From Lunularia cruciata (Eukaryota; Streptophyta; Marchantiopsida; Lunulariales; Lunulariaceae), in contig OX419760.1 of NCBI GenBank assembly GCA_948567375.1, positions 21,638,001 through 21,702,000 of the forward strand: a DNA stretch of 64,000 nt, read 5' to 3'. This document shows positions 1-11,547 of the stretch, one piece after another. Position 1 is the first letter of the stretch; the number at the start of each line of letters is the position of its first letter. The notes under the pieces are model-generated. The model saw nothing but the letters and a program-made list of their open reading frames with translations, did no database searches and was not told the DNA's origin. A program made the position numbers and the translations under genes.

Positions 1-107
1 TACCATAGCCTTAGAATATGCGCCATACACAATTTCAATTTCCTGGGGTAAAAGAAGCAAATCCTGGAATTCTCTCCAACGCTCTTCTCTCTGTCTCCGG
101 TATCTAA
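1..107 (-). CDS. Possible internal exon of an unidentified gene, cut by the window edge
   Basis: The minus strand is open from position 107 to the left edge in a frame rich in charged residues (RQREERWREFQDLL, then LPQEIEIVYGAY). This looks like real protein rather than chance translation. A possible acceptor AG lies just upstream on the minus strand at 109-108. The exon would begin with two bases completing a codon. I see no further exon to the right, so the upstream part may lie in the next few kilobases with weak signals. I do not recognise the family. The short length makes this tentative. Confidence 0.35.
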
Positions 108-2143
108 CTATCCAAGTTTTGTCTACTTTCTGACATATAATGTCTAACATATAATTTACCGTTATATGCTACGAGATCAGTATCAACATTACTCTGTACT
201 ATAATCAATTTGCAGACAAACCAGAATCTTAATACGAGATTCTTCTCTGATAGAGGAAAAGAGTGAAATGATTTAAGACACCGGGAAAAGTTTTGAGTTT
301 CAACCGACTTCTCCGTTCACGACGACTTCAGCAAGTGACTACATAGACACATTTACAGAATATCCATCGAAACGAGATTTCTGTTTCTGAGGGAATAGCT
401 ATTCTTATTGTACGTGGTATTATCAAGTTTCGTATCTCTTCATTTACCTGCTCTTGACAATAAAGTAGCCACTGGACTTCATGTGCAGAGAGACACATAG
501 CATCGCAGCCTGTGTATTTTATACCCTCATCAGAAGTCCACCAAGACATCTGACTCCATTGAGTCGAGTCACGTTGGGATCAAGTCCAGCAGTAAACGAA
601 AGTGAACTCAACAGACAAAAAAACAATGAGAACGAGGAATCAAACTTCAGTGATGTATATCGTTGAGAGTTCTGATACTGTTGTCTAGTTTGCTGCAAGG
701 TGCAATAACAGCTGAATTCACAACTCTCTTTGCTTTGCATTACCGTCAGCATTCTCCTCTATACGCCAAAGTACTTCGCTGCAAATATCGAAGTTGCGAG
801 CAACATGAACTCAGTAGTTATCATGAACATGTATCTATCATCACTGGTTTTAAGTGAGCTTCACGTCATATGGCTGCAGGGGAAGGCATTAAACTGAACG
901 AATGAGATAGAGAGATGTGGAAGCTGCTCGGTGACGAAATGCCTGCCTTCTCACATTCAATCTATGTGTGGTGTCCAATTCTTCCTTCATGCGGCTTCTT
1001 ATCCATGAATTTCTGTGAGTTCACACAGTGTAGAAGTAAGCTTAAGGCTGATAATCAGATCACTAAAGAACCTGATCCAAAAGTATTGGTGATCAGATTA
1101 CCAGTACTGATGGATCAAGTTTTCTCTGTGCTTCTCAACCTCCGTAACAATCCACAGTTTTGTATGATGATGGTTTTGACAAACGCGAAGGATTTCGTGA
1201 GTATTAGCGCTGGCTTTGCTCTGTTTATAAAACTGCTACTAAGAGTCTGTACCACCACCAACAAAAGAAAATTGAAAGTACCCCTCTGCTTGATGTGCCT
1301 GCCAGCTCCCCACACTTGAGCTGATACACACTTGGATTGGTACTCAGTGTAGCTGGTTTCTCCTTATCTGTGACTTAGCGACAGAGAATGAAGTGAGCAT
1401 TAATTAAATGCTAACAGCGTAGCCACTATAAAGAGAACAGCCAATAAAGCATTTCAGAACTTCGCTCCATTTCGAGTGGATGAAACTTGGTTGCTGAACA
1501 CTGGAAAATCCGGACAAGAAGCGTGGTGAAACTTCAAGTCACCTTGAATAGGGTTTGTGGCCCGACGAAACAAGCTCGAACAATCACCTTCTAGGACAAA
1601 ACAATGAGGTCGACAAGGGCAAGCAAACAGACTGAAACTCCAATTTCGACTGTCGGTGACGTAAAGCGTCACTCATCGTGAAGCTCTTGGTTCCCGTACC
1701 AACACTCTCGCATGCGTATTATGTGATTATCTACTGCTTGTACTACCTACTACCTACTGTTACTATCACATATCGTTGCAATGGGCATGTTTCGAGTGAA
1801 ACGAAGGTCGTAGACAATTCTACCCTTGTTATTCAGTATGTGAATGAAGAGCTGAGGTCGGAATATACTATTCTGACTATTTGTTGTCATTGAGAATTTC
1901 GACCTTTGAGCTCCATTTTACCTTATTATGTCCTTAATACCTGCAGCAACCAAAGCAGTTGTGGAGACGAATACAGTAACCGTGCATACAAGTTCATACA
2001 AGTTTGCTTTCAGGAAAGGATAAGGAGGAGCGTTGCAGGCTCTTTCCATACATCTTTGCTGCTCTTTTGACATTGAAACCTACTCCCTCTGTCGATAACC
2101 TGAGTCTACAATAAAACGGATACTCGATCAAGATTGCACTCTA

Positions 2144-2173
2144 TTAGGGTTTGAACTCATGTTCAAACCCTAA
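2144..2173. repeat. Perfect 13-bp inverted repeat containing a telobox
   Basis: The arms are 2144-2156 and 2161-2173 with a four-base loop TCAT. The right arm contains AAACCCTAA, the plant telobox motif often found near transcription starts. No gene start is evident next to it. It could form a small hairpin, or be a telomere-motif insertion duplicated in inverted form. Confidence 0.6.
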
Positions 2174-4110
2174 AAGTGAAACTGAAACTGAAAATGAGTT
2201 TTCGACTTCGACAATGAAAGAGCTCACGTGCACAATGGCGCGTTAGTGATGTTCCTGCAATGTATGTGGAGAGTCTATTCTTTAATTCTGGTCTATTTCT
2301 TTGTTTGTTCTAGGCTACAGTACTTTTCATCTTTAGGTTGCTCAAATTGGTCGGCATGAGTTTAGTATCCGGTTCTCACCTTCACTCTCATGAGCTAGTC
2401 CATAACATTCCGATACATACCTGCGAGGCCCTTTGCCAGCAGCAGTCCTAGCAAATTGTCCGTTGGGATAACATAAGTACTGTTAGCCTGCCTTCTGTTT
2501 ACTTGGAAAAGGAGGGATATGCTACGTTTCTAGACGAGATTGAACTTTACAACGATTTCTTGAGGAGCCTGCTTTCACCTCTACTGGCTCCGCCTTAGCA
2601 TCCAATAAGATTATGATCCAGACTTGATAACGAGGCGTATTGGCCTATTGGCGCGCAAGTCAATGACTAAAGAGAAAGAAAATCAAGGGAAAGGGAAATT
2701 AGTCGACCGGCGAGATGTGGAAGTGGGCAATGGAGTGATAGCTCTTCCCACACCGATTTGTTTGCGACTTTCTTGGACTCTGATCTAGACAATACCGTCC
2801 CTCTCCATTATTCCATCGGGCTGCAAGACCCCTTAACCAGTACGATCAGAACCAGGAATCTTCGGACATTCGACGCATTCGATTGCATAGTTCACATAAA
2901 CCCTAAGTTTCACGAAACATGCTATCTTGGAATATCCAAGCTAACGTTTTGACGGATATGACACAGCCTTCTCAATGTTTTTAATCATCCTAGTCTCAAT
3001 CTTGTTGGAAGTTCCCAAGCATATGCCCTCAGCACCTGAATATGCTGAAATTAGGGGATATAAGCAAGAGCCGAATCGAATCTGATCAGTGGAAGTGAAC
3101 CAATTTTAAGTGGTGTTGACTGGTTTCCCTGTGACAGGAATCATCTGCTTCAACTCTTTCAAAAAGATATTCTTAAGATTGATTGATAAGAATAATACAA
3201 GATTCTGAATACAGCGAAGCCTTTACCACTCGACAGTAAAGTCCTTGTAGAAGGCTGCAATGCGGGGAGTGGAAAATGTGGGCCATGATCGACTTAGGCG
3301 GGCTCTGCAGCCTCTCACAATTACTTCAGTAACATTCACCGATATATTTGGTTGCGGCAACAAGGAAAATAGAGTCTACAGCAGAAGGCAGATTCAGTAC
3401 TGAGAGTCTTCTCTCAGCAGACTTGGTCACTCGCAGGTGGATATGTCTTGAGAGCGAGTCGACTTCAATTCACGAATCAACTTGACCGATCAACTCCACT
3501 ACTGGTAGATCATTTTCCATCTCACAGCTTCGAACCTCCGGGAATCGGTCAGGATGAAATTGACCTACAGTAATGGTTGACTAATTTAAACCTCCACGAC
3601 AAAGCGAAGTACAGACATAAAGTACAAGTGGGAACACTGTTGTGCCAATTCGACATGGAAAGATTCCCTGCGGGGACGCATGTGGATGAGAACATGGACT
3701 TGGTATATATGGCTCTTGTTATGTTTCTAGCATGTTGTCGGTCTCCAGCAGTTGAGAGTCCGTAGCACAGTATGCAGAAGAAGGCGCGGTTCACATTGGC
3801 ATTAAACGCTCCATGGTTATAGCGAAAGCCTAGGGTGTACTGTTGGCATGGCTCGGAGAGTTTTCTCCAGTGCGCGGATAGGGGTTTCACAGCAGCACTC
3901 GTCTGTTTTTAGTTCACGTTGCAAATTCTGACTCCCAGATCCGACAAGATTGAGATCATTGCGATGCCTATATTCAAACTTGAGAGTAGACACTATCTCA
4001 GATCGCGTTTAGTTTTGCTTTTCGCTGTGGCCAGTGACACAAGTCGAAATTTTGCGAGCAAACTTTGCTAGACTCCACGCTGAAGGTTTGCATATCGATA
4101 GTTACAGTCT

Positions 4111-4202
4111 CGGAATACAGTGCTGATAGTTTGTGGTATTGAGAGTAAAATATCTTCGGAATACAGTGCTGATAGTTTGTGATATTGAGAGTAAAATATC
4201 TT
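4111..4202. repeat. 46-bp tandem duplication
   Basis: Units 4111-4156 and 4157-4202 are identical except for one G/A difference near the middle. The near identity indicates a recent duplication. A plus-strand open frame (4133-4483) crosses it, but I do not regard that frame as a gene. Confidence 0.9.
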
Positions 4203-4921
4203 CCTCCTTGCTCCTTTCCCAGAAGAAAAGTTCCGCGTTTACGTTTTCAGTGTGGGACACAATTCCTTCATCTCTTTGTTATCTAGAAAGACATTTCAGG
4301 TCACACAGCAGAGTACCGGTTCCCGAGAGACATAGACATCCTCTGAAGCGACGGTTAAGTGGAGAATGTGAGTGGAGTACATCTACAAATTCGACTCTCG
4401 GCAATTCCCATGTGTGTGGGAAAGGTCAAAACGTCGTGATGATGCGAGTGTGGATTGCTTCAAGTGGTCATAGCAGTTCTTGAAGGTGAAGTCAGTTGCT
4501 CAACAAATTAACATTCAAATTCGTCCAAGATCACTCTAATCCAGAGCTACTCCAAACCACGGTTACGTTCTTCTGTGAGAAGTTGCGGAAAAGTTTACGG
4601 TGTGAACCCTAGCGAGGATGCTTTTGGTGTTCTGTTGTGTGCAACGGTCTTGACACATGCATCATCTGCAACTAAGCATATGTGGCTTCTTAGACGTGAC
4701 GGACTGCAGGAGTAACTATAATTTACATGTTTATACGGTGCCTCTGCTAGAGCACTCGAGATCAACCTGCTTGGTCTCACTACGAAGATGTTGCGGGCGA
4801 TTGCCCATCTTGCGTGATCTTTTGTATCTATGAAGTTAGACAATGACTATTCCTGCAAACACAGTAACTCCAGACAGAAGGGTACCTGAGATTCGCAATC
4901 TATCTGCATATGCATATCTAC

Positions 4922-4975
4922 CAAATTGATATTATGAACACACCAAAATCAATTGGTTATGTGTTCATCAATTTG
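4922..4975. repeat. Imperfect inverted repeat
   Basis: The left arm is 4922-4942 and the right arm 4960-4975. Sixteen bases pair, interrupted by a five-base bulge (ATTAT) in the left arm, with a 17-base loop. No coding context. It may be a transposon footprint. Confidence 0.5.
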
Positions 4976-5763
4976 GGTCTTTTCATAAAATGAATGTGAG
5001 AATACATTGTTCTAATTTGCCGCTCAAACGATAACTCGGAACTACAATCTTCGACCTCAGCAATTCAGTATCATGAACTCGAGAAGAATATGGCGTCTAC
5101 CCAAAGGCTGAGTCAGCTAATTAGATCAGGGCTCATTTTCAAATTTGATGCTTTTAGCTGCAAAGCAATCACTATCTGGATGTGGTTATCTGCGTCTAGA
5201 CGCTGTTTCTCGCAGTCTGAACAATCGAAAAGTGAGATCACCTCAAGTTTAGATCAATTCGCATAGCTGACATCAAGGAACGCTTCTTTTCAAGGATTGA
5301 AAGATTCCATCTCGCGGTTCCAACATTCAACAACATACTCCATGCCACAATGACCAGCTCTTAGTACTCTTCAACATCAGCAAGCTCAGTCAAATTTTAC
5401 ATCAGCTCCTAACCGATCTTGAAGGGTAGACGAGCCCATTAACTGCTACTTAACTAGCAGTCTTAACGATGTCCTCGATTGTTAACAATGAGACGCTAAC
5501 TCTGTTCCGCAGAATTACTCTAATTACCAAATTAGTCAAAAGAGTTTCATCACCTACAGTAGATAGATGCAATGATGTTTGCTACTCGGGTGGCATAAAC
5601 TGATATGTACAACGAAAGTGAAGTTCATTCTTAACTACAGTTGATTTTCGATAAAACAACCACGTCCTCATCTAAACATTATCTATCGGCCAAACCCTGC
5701 AAAAGTAAAGCTTCGGGCACCAAGCTGTGTGCATAATTCTGAATAAATTCTCCGGGAAGCCTT

Positions 5764-6042
5764 TCAGCCTTGAATCGAATCACGAGACCGTTCTGCAGGA
5801 GTCTCGTTGCCTGTCGTGAATGTGGTTTTCGAAGCGGCACTGGCTTGATTCATCTTGTCAGCAACGTAGTCCTTGATACTGTTCGTCGTATCCCTTAGTT
5901 TTTGAACCACAGGCTTGCTTGCTTCGTTTTCATTCCGAGCTCTTGCCGCCCCTGCAGCTTCCCATACCTTCGCTGATTCTGACTCGCGATCTTTGAATTT
6001 GGGCTCCGGGTGGCCGCCGCCTTGAATCCCTTGTTGCGCCAT
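5764..6042 (-). CDS. Small LEA-like hydrophilic protein
   Basis: This is an uninterrupted 92-residue frame with an ATG start at 6042-6040 and a TGA stop at 5766-5764. The protein is strongly hydrophilic and rich in Ala, Lys, Glu, Asp, Asn and Ser. It has no Cys, no signal peptide and no membrane segment. Residues about 43-75 (VVQKLRDTTNSIKDYVADK and following) would form an amphipathic helix like those in late embryogenesis abundant proteins. The C-terminus (about 78-92) is polar and probably disordered. Such proteins protect membranes or proteins during drying; this role is inferred from composition and helix pattern only. The sequence does not match a signature of LEA_1, dehydrin or LEA_4 closely enough to name a group. 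It is single-exon as seen. It could also be another small stress-induced hydrophilic protein. Confidence 0.6.
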   Translation of the reverse strand: MAQQGIQGGGHPEPKFKDRESESAKVWEAAGAARARNENEASKPVVQKLRDTTNSIKDYVADKMNQASAASKTTFTTGNETPAERSRDSIQG

Positions 6043-6380
6043 CGTCTCCCCTTAACCTAGTTCAAATCCTTTAACACGCTTTCGTCCTTCCTTCACCCAC
6101 AACTCCGAACTCTCCACGACAATGAATTTCTCTACGAGATTGCTTGACAGAAGTGTGCCTTGAAATGCTCTTCACAAGCGCTTCCTTTGAACCACATTCT
6201 CCTTCCAGGGATATCTAATAATCGAAGGTCGCACTACTTGAATCTCCGGACGCACTAACGAAACGGGAAACCAAGTGGCATTTTCTTTAAGTGCCACAGC
6301 TTCACCAACGTGTTGCTCACATAGGTAGCCACCTAGCAAGGCTTCTCCCACGTAAGCAAACCATTCCCTCACTCCTCTTT
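6043..6380. other. Upstream region of the LEA-like gene
   Basis: This stretch should contain the promoter and 5' UTR of the minus-strand LEA-like gene. I see no clear TATA box or stress-type cis element that I could defend. A 66-codon minus frame (6172-6372) is present but shows no protein character. Confidence 0.4.
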
Positions 6381-6475
6381 GGGGCTTAGCCCCATGTTAC
6401 CTTTTTGTCTCTCCCTTGTACGGCTCGATGGGGTCTTCCCATCCTTCGTTTTTCCTATGCGGTCGCCTTTCATTT
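6381..6475 (+). repeat. Short dispersed repeat, copy A (near full length)
   Basis: The copy starts with the near-palindrome GGGGCTTAGCCCC, runs through TTGTACGGCTCGATGGGG and a second small hairpin (GATGGGGTCTTCCCATC), and ends with GCGGTCGCCTTTC. The same order is found at 7593, 7993, 34856, 45021, 46728 and 48030. No clear flanking duplication is visible for this copy. Confidence 0.8.
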
Positions 6476-6924
6476 CTTTTCCAGTTTTTGACAAAGTTTA
6501 TAATTTCTTGTTTCCAAGCAGCTCGGACAAACAATTGACATTATTCAAGTAATGCTATATCTGTGGATGTTGCTGAGCAGATAAATGAGCCAGGCATTGA
6601 GATGTGAATCAGCTGGTCGCTTTGACTTGACGGTGAAAGTTAAGGTCCTCCATCCTGAAATGTTTTGGCGGCAAACTTCTGTAAAAATTTAGATTGAGAC
6701 CACGGTAGTAGCGACTGTCTTTCTCGAAGTACTTTTGGTGTACATAGCCAAGAAATATTTGAGCAAAAGATGTACAAAATCTTTATCAACATTCTCATGC
6801 TAATTTCTCTGGGACTCATTTCTTCTTCCTACATACAGTGTACTTTGTTTCGGCTCTGCTGACATGAGATTAGTCCTTCCTCGACATTCTTTGACTCCTT
6901 CACAGTACATCCTGATTCCTAAAG

Positions 6925-7830
6925 ATGGATGCTGGTCAGGCAGTTAGTGGACAGCGTCGTCCCTTGGAACTAGAGCTTTGCTTGAAAGGTAGTTGCGTTG
7001 CAGACTATTATTTGTACCGCGTTTATGTGTCTGCGCCAGGTCAGGCCAAGAGGTGAAGGCGCACATTTCTCGAGATACTCCGAATTTGGCGGAAAGAGTG
7101 CGCGGGATTAATCATAAAGTGCAGACTTGAACCAACGACAGTGACCATCCTGAGAAACCCGGAGTTTTAGCCCTGCTCGGTGTGCTACAAGAGTTCCCAG
7201 ATCTGCGTTTTCGAAGTTTCCCAGGTCTTATGTATAGCAATGGAGCGTACAGTAGAGTGCAAATCCGCGTCCCTGAAGTTCCTACGTGTTTTATATAACG
7301 ATGGACGTACTATAGATTGGAGGTGGAGATCCCGTTAGAATCGATGCCCTCAAGGTACATGCTGATGGATTTTGTCTCCGTTTACAGCTAGCGTCCGGCA
7401 CATTTTCGGCGTCGCGGATGTATGTGGTGAAAATTCCCGCCTGGAGAACAACAATCTTTGTTGTCAACTAGACAATAAATATGGTTGTTCTCAGGGGATG
7501 GTTTCGGAATACCGGTTACTCCACTTTTCGCTGCAGTCTATGAAAGAATCCAGTAATCAATACTGGGTCATCAACTCAACCCAAAGTACTTTCGTGGGGC
7601 TTGATGGGATCTTTCCATCCTTCTTGTTATCCTCTGCGTGTCGCGTTAGTCAAAGTACTTTTGACATTACTTTTCCCAGCTCACTGCCAAATACTGTAAA
7701 GGAAAACCTCGTTACTGAATGTGGAGATAACTGCAATGAAAGCCACCAAACTCTTCAGAGTGGACAGCCTTTAAAGAAGGTGAAGAGATTGAACATTAAA
7801 TGTACTGTAGAAGAACCAGCTTCGATGTAG
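6925..7830 (+). CDS. Two-exon gene of unknown function (168 residues)
   Basis: Exon 1 is 6925-6988: it opens with ATG (MDAGQAVSGQRRPLELEL) and ends at AAAG|GTAGTT in phase 1. Exon 2 is 7388-7830: it follows the acceptor TTTACAG at 7387, also in phase 1, and ends with TAG at 7828-7830. The joined frame gives 168 residues. The phase match across a 399-bp intron and the protein-like C-terminus (PLKKVKRLNIKCTVEEP) support a real gene. I recognise no domain. The middle is Ser/Asn-rich with several Cys. A 69-bp segment inside exon 2 (58 bp of dispersed repeat copy C plus one 11-bp duplication) adds 23 residues without shifting the frame. Transcript evidence is lacking, and further exons in the intron cannot be excluded. 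Confidence 0.45.
7593..7650 (+). mobile_element. Short dispersed repeat, copy C, truncated, with 11-bp target duplication
   Basis: The 58-bp insert matches the central and right part of the repeat (GGGGCTTGATGGGATC, then CCATCCTTC, then GCGTGTCGC). It lacks the GGGGCTTAGCCCC end. The 11-bp sequence CAAAGTACTTT flanks it exactly at 7582-7592 and 7651-7661. That is the mark of a mobile insertion with the left end truncated. It lies in frame within the open reading frame of 7388-7830. Confidence 0.75.
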
Positions 7831-7992
7831 CGAATGGGCAGATTGATAAATGCTATTAAGTGCTTTTGACATGATGGGGATCTTGCAATACTACCACCAA
7901 ACGACAGTGTCTTGCAACAATGTCTTTGACGTTCCACAATCCGCGCAGGTTGAAAGGGATGTGAATTTACCGTAAATCAAATCAATGTAAAG

Positions 7993-8139
7993 AGAGGGCG
8001 ACCGCGTAGAAAACATGAAGGATTGGAAGACCCCATCAAGGGAGGGAGAGACAAAAGAGATAAAATGGGGCTAAGCCCCAATAGTCAATGTTGAAGCAAA
8101 AAAGGTAAAATGGGCTAAGCCACAATAGTCAATGTTGAG
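7993..8139 (-). repeat. Short dispersed repeat, copy B, with partial tandem duplication of its end
   Basis: Read on the minus strand, the main copy covers about 8081-7993, from the GGGGCTTAGCCCC end to GCGACCGCG (the complement of CGCGGTCGC). A second partial copy of the hairpin end and its flank follows at 8096-8139. The motif TCAATGT occurs at 7982-7988, 8085-8091 and 8129-8135, so a 7-bp target duplication with later duplication of the end is plausible. AT-rich island DNA begins immediately to the right. Confidence 0.75.
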
Positions 8140-11100
8140 AAGGACCATATGGCAAGTACAGTGATCTTCCATCACAAGTCTGTTTATTAAAAACATCTAC
8201 AGTCGCCTTTACTGTTGGTCCTTCCTCTTGAATTAGGATCTAAGAAATCACCTCTTTTTTTTACTATAAAGTGTTTTTTCATTTTGCATGAACAGCTCTG
8301 CAAACAAGCATAGACACAAAGTCCCTTGAGAAATTATACTAGCAGAAATAGAATATCATCCATATATCATAAAATGAAATATAAAATCGGATGATCCAAA
8401 GAGACTAAAGGCTGCAAACGCTGTACAAACATCAAGTTCGAAAGTGAAATCAGTGAAAGTTCAACAACATGACAAAAATTGTTATCAAAATGAACTTGGA
8501 TGGTTTCTGTTAGTCTCAACTACTCAATGCCAAACTTGGGGGCGTCCATCCAGTCAATTCCATCGGGCTTAGAAAAGCTTTTCTGCGGCCGTGTTAGGAA
8601 GAGCTTCATTGTACATTAAGGGGTTTCAAAAATGAATTTAACTGGAGCCTTATGGAAATTGGACGTTACGGTAGACTTCCCGTAAATGATTTGATGAGAC
8701 CTGTGATTCAAATTTAGTTTAATTCTGAACATTCAAGTGAGTTATGCTTTCAAGGTTTTGAATAAACTTTCAAAGAAACTTAATTTCAGGTTGATTTTTG
8801 GTTTATTAATCAATTAATTACTATAGGATTCCATAAGATGAATCAAGAGTGTTTACGAACGTATATTTAATATTTAAGAACTGAAATTATTCAATTACCT
8901 GGATTTAATTTTGACCATACTTTTTGGTCCTCTTAGTTCATGGGATGTCCAGGAATCTATGAAAAATTCTGGATATTTTTTATTTATTTTTTTACTTTTA
9001 TAGGGTAACAGGAGTACTTCTCATAAAATTTAAATATTTCCTTCTCACATGTTCGTAATAATTTTATAGAATCTCCCGTAAACCTTCATTTTTACAGATG
9101 CCGAAATCGCTTAAGTGAAACACTCTAGTATGCGGATTTTGTGGCGAGCAGAATTTCATATGTAAACATGAAGAGCCCATACTGACGACCCTACCGAGGG
9201 TGACCATCGTTCTCTAGGTAGGTGTGCACACTTGAGTCTCGTGAAAGAAAGTTTCATGATACTCAATCTCACCTAAATATCTCAGATAAATATCCTCCTC
9301 AACGTGTGTTCCATAAGCACTAGGGTGCAATGCGTGGCCTATAATGTTATATGTATATGGGGTTTTATCTAAATAATTTTATTGAAAATGGATATATTTT
9401 AGTTTTATTTTTAAATATTGTTATTCAATTTTTATTTTTATTTTATTTTTAAATCTATTATTTTTATAATTAGCCTAGTTTATGAAGTTATATTAAATTT
9501 CAAACAATTTCTGTATATTTAATCTACTAAGAATATGTTATATTTCTAAAATTAATTTCATTAAAAAATAGAAAAAATGGATGACTTTGATTAAGACATA
9601 TAAATTTTATTTTATGGCTTTCATATCTAATTTATTCCTAGATTTTATGATCTAGACAGTGGAATTTTATTTCAAGTATTAGATTAAAATAAAAATAATT
9701 TTTACTAGAATTGAGATTTTAATCATCTCATTTATTTAAAATTTATTTTTATTAACATTTTAGTAAAAATATCTTATACTTACTACTTGAGCACCTGTTT
9801 CAAATTCATATAGAATAATTACCAATAATATGATGGGAGTCAATAACTTCACCGCAGATTTTCGATAAACTCACCGTAATCCTCGTTAGCTTGCCAATTA
9901 TAGGGTACACAATTGTGCCGATCATATTGATAGAGGAGCACACAATACAAACTAATATTTTCTCCATCATGCGGTGGCAAATACAACTAATATGAATACC
10001 ACCGCATGTACTTTTTGGAATATGTTTCTATGAAGAAAGAGAACTGCTAGACATTTCAAGCAAAGAACTATTGTGATTTGCCCGGCTATGAGTGAACGAG
10101 GAGTGTTGTGAGTTCCCCATAAAACTGGGTGACGGTATCAGCTCCCTAATATTATTTACTATCAAAATTTGCTAAGATTAGTTTGTCACTCCTGCATATT
10201 TTATATGGATATGATATAATTTTAAAACATGAAATTTTAAAAATAAGACTATTTTTTACAACCAATACAAATTTGTGCTTTTCACACTATGTTTCTATAA
10301 AGAAAAAGAACCAGAAAATTAAAAGAACTAGAAAAATCACTCAAAGAACTACTCTGATTTGTAGATTGAGTTTACCAAAAACCTCCATTGAGTTTATTGG
10401 TGCCCTAATAGTATTTTGTATTAAAATGTATCAAGATAGACTAAGACAAGTCATATCTAAAACTTTTTAAATATTTTTTTACTAACTCTATATGGTCACT
10501 AATTTAGTAACTCAAAATAACAAAATAAAACAAGTAAAATATTAAATACTCAAAAAAAGGAAATGCAATTTGAAAATAGTGTTCATTCTATTATATAGTA
10601 TAATAGATTTAATATTTTATTCATTCAAAGTACTCAATGAATTATAGTTGTTATTTGGGTTCTATTATGTTTAACATGATTTTAGTATTTGGAATATTTT
10701 AATGTTTTCAAGAACTACTAAAATTCTATATAGAACTCCAAAATTTTAAAAATAATGATTAACAAATGAATGTCAAACCTTCAAATATATTTTTAGTTAT
10801 TTAATAATTTTTTAAAATTAAAATAGAAATATTAAATAAGAAATATCATAACTCCTCTCAATTGTTCCAAAATATCAAATATATCTCCCTTTTTCAAAAT
10901 GTAAAAGACACCCATCAATTACACCAAAATATCAAAAAACCATGGTTCATATAAGTACAATATTGCATGTACAACAATGGCCAATATGACACTATATGGG
11001 GAATAAACCAACAATAAGCACCATAATGTATTTGGAAATGGAAGTGCATGTCTCCCCACCCACAACCACTCAATCGCACACTTTCTGCTTCTAATTCCTT

Positions 11101-11540
11101 GAGCAATGCTTCCATTTCAAAATAATTCATGGTGCTTATTGTTGGTTCTATTTTTCCAAATAGTGATGACTTGAAAGCTTTTATTAAGCAAGAAGCAATT
11201 GTGGCAAACTTTGAATTCTAAATAATCAAATCAGACAAAGTTTGGTACTTGATATAGCTTGCAAATTGGAGGAGTGCACCTAGCAATTGCATGCATCAAT
11301 TGCCAAGCACATCTTGGAGTTTGTCATCGAAATGTGTGACATTGAGCACACCTGCTTGGGGACTTAGGAACTTGGCAACAAACACACCACGTCATGATAT
11401 GTGCTACCAAAGTGAAAAAGCATCTATCTAAATTACCAAATTAACATGCAATGAAAGTCAAAGCATATATCCGTAGAAGCATTGGAGTGACTTTGTAATA
11501 TCTGAAAGCATTGCACAAAAAGGAGAAAGCTACCACTCAA
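8140..11540. other. AT-rich island DNA, no gene recognised
   Basis: GC drops sharply here and all frames are broken. It includes a diverged direct duplication: about 9950-10180 and 10190-10450 share blocks such as TATGTTTCTAT-AAGAAA, CAAAGAACTA and CCCTAATA in the same order, the second copy being more AT-rich. A perfect 10-bp inverted repeat (CATGCGGTGG / CCACCGCATG, 9968-9977 and 9999-10008) lies in the first copy. It is probably decayed transposon DNA. Confidence 0.5.
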
Positions 11541-11547
11541 TTGCTCT

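Larger units (their letters stand above)
108..5763. other. Host-like intergenic DNA, no convincing gene
   Basis: Base composition is mixed and stop codons are frequent in all frames. Open frames up to 134 codons exist (for example 915-1319) but their translations show no domain, no compositional bias typical of exons and no good splice context. Local repeats inside it are listed separately. Unrecognised short exons or UTRs may be present. Confidence 0.5.

Noticed and set aside
915-1319. 134-codon plus-strand open frame
   Set aside because: The translation has no domain or bias, it overlaps an equally long minus frame, and no splice or start context supports it.
2452-2596. Possible terminal exon (LEKEGYATFLDEIELYNDFL, then stop)
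   Set aside because: The peptide looks protein-like and follows a CCTAG acceptor, but no upstream exon with a matching phase could be found, so I did not list it.
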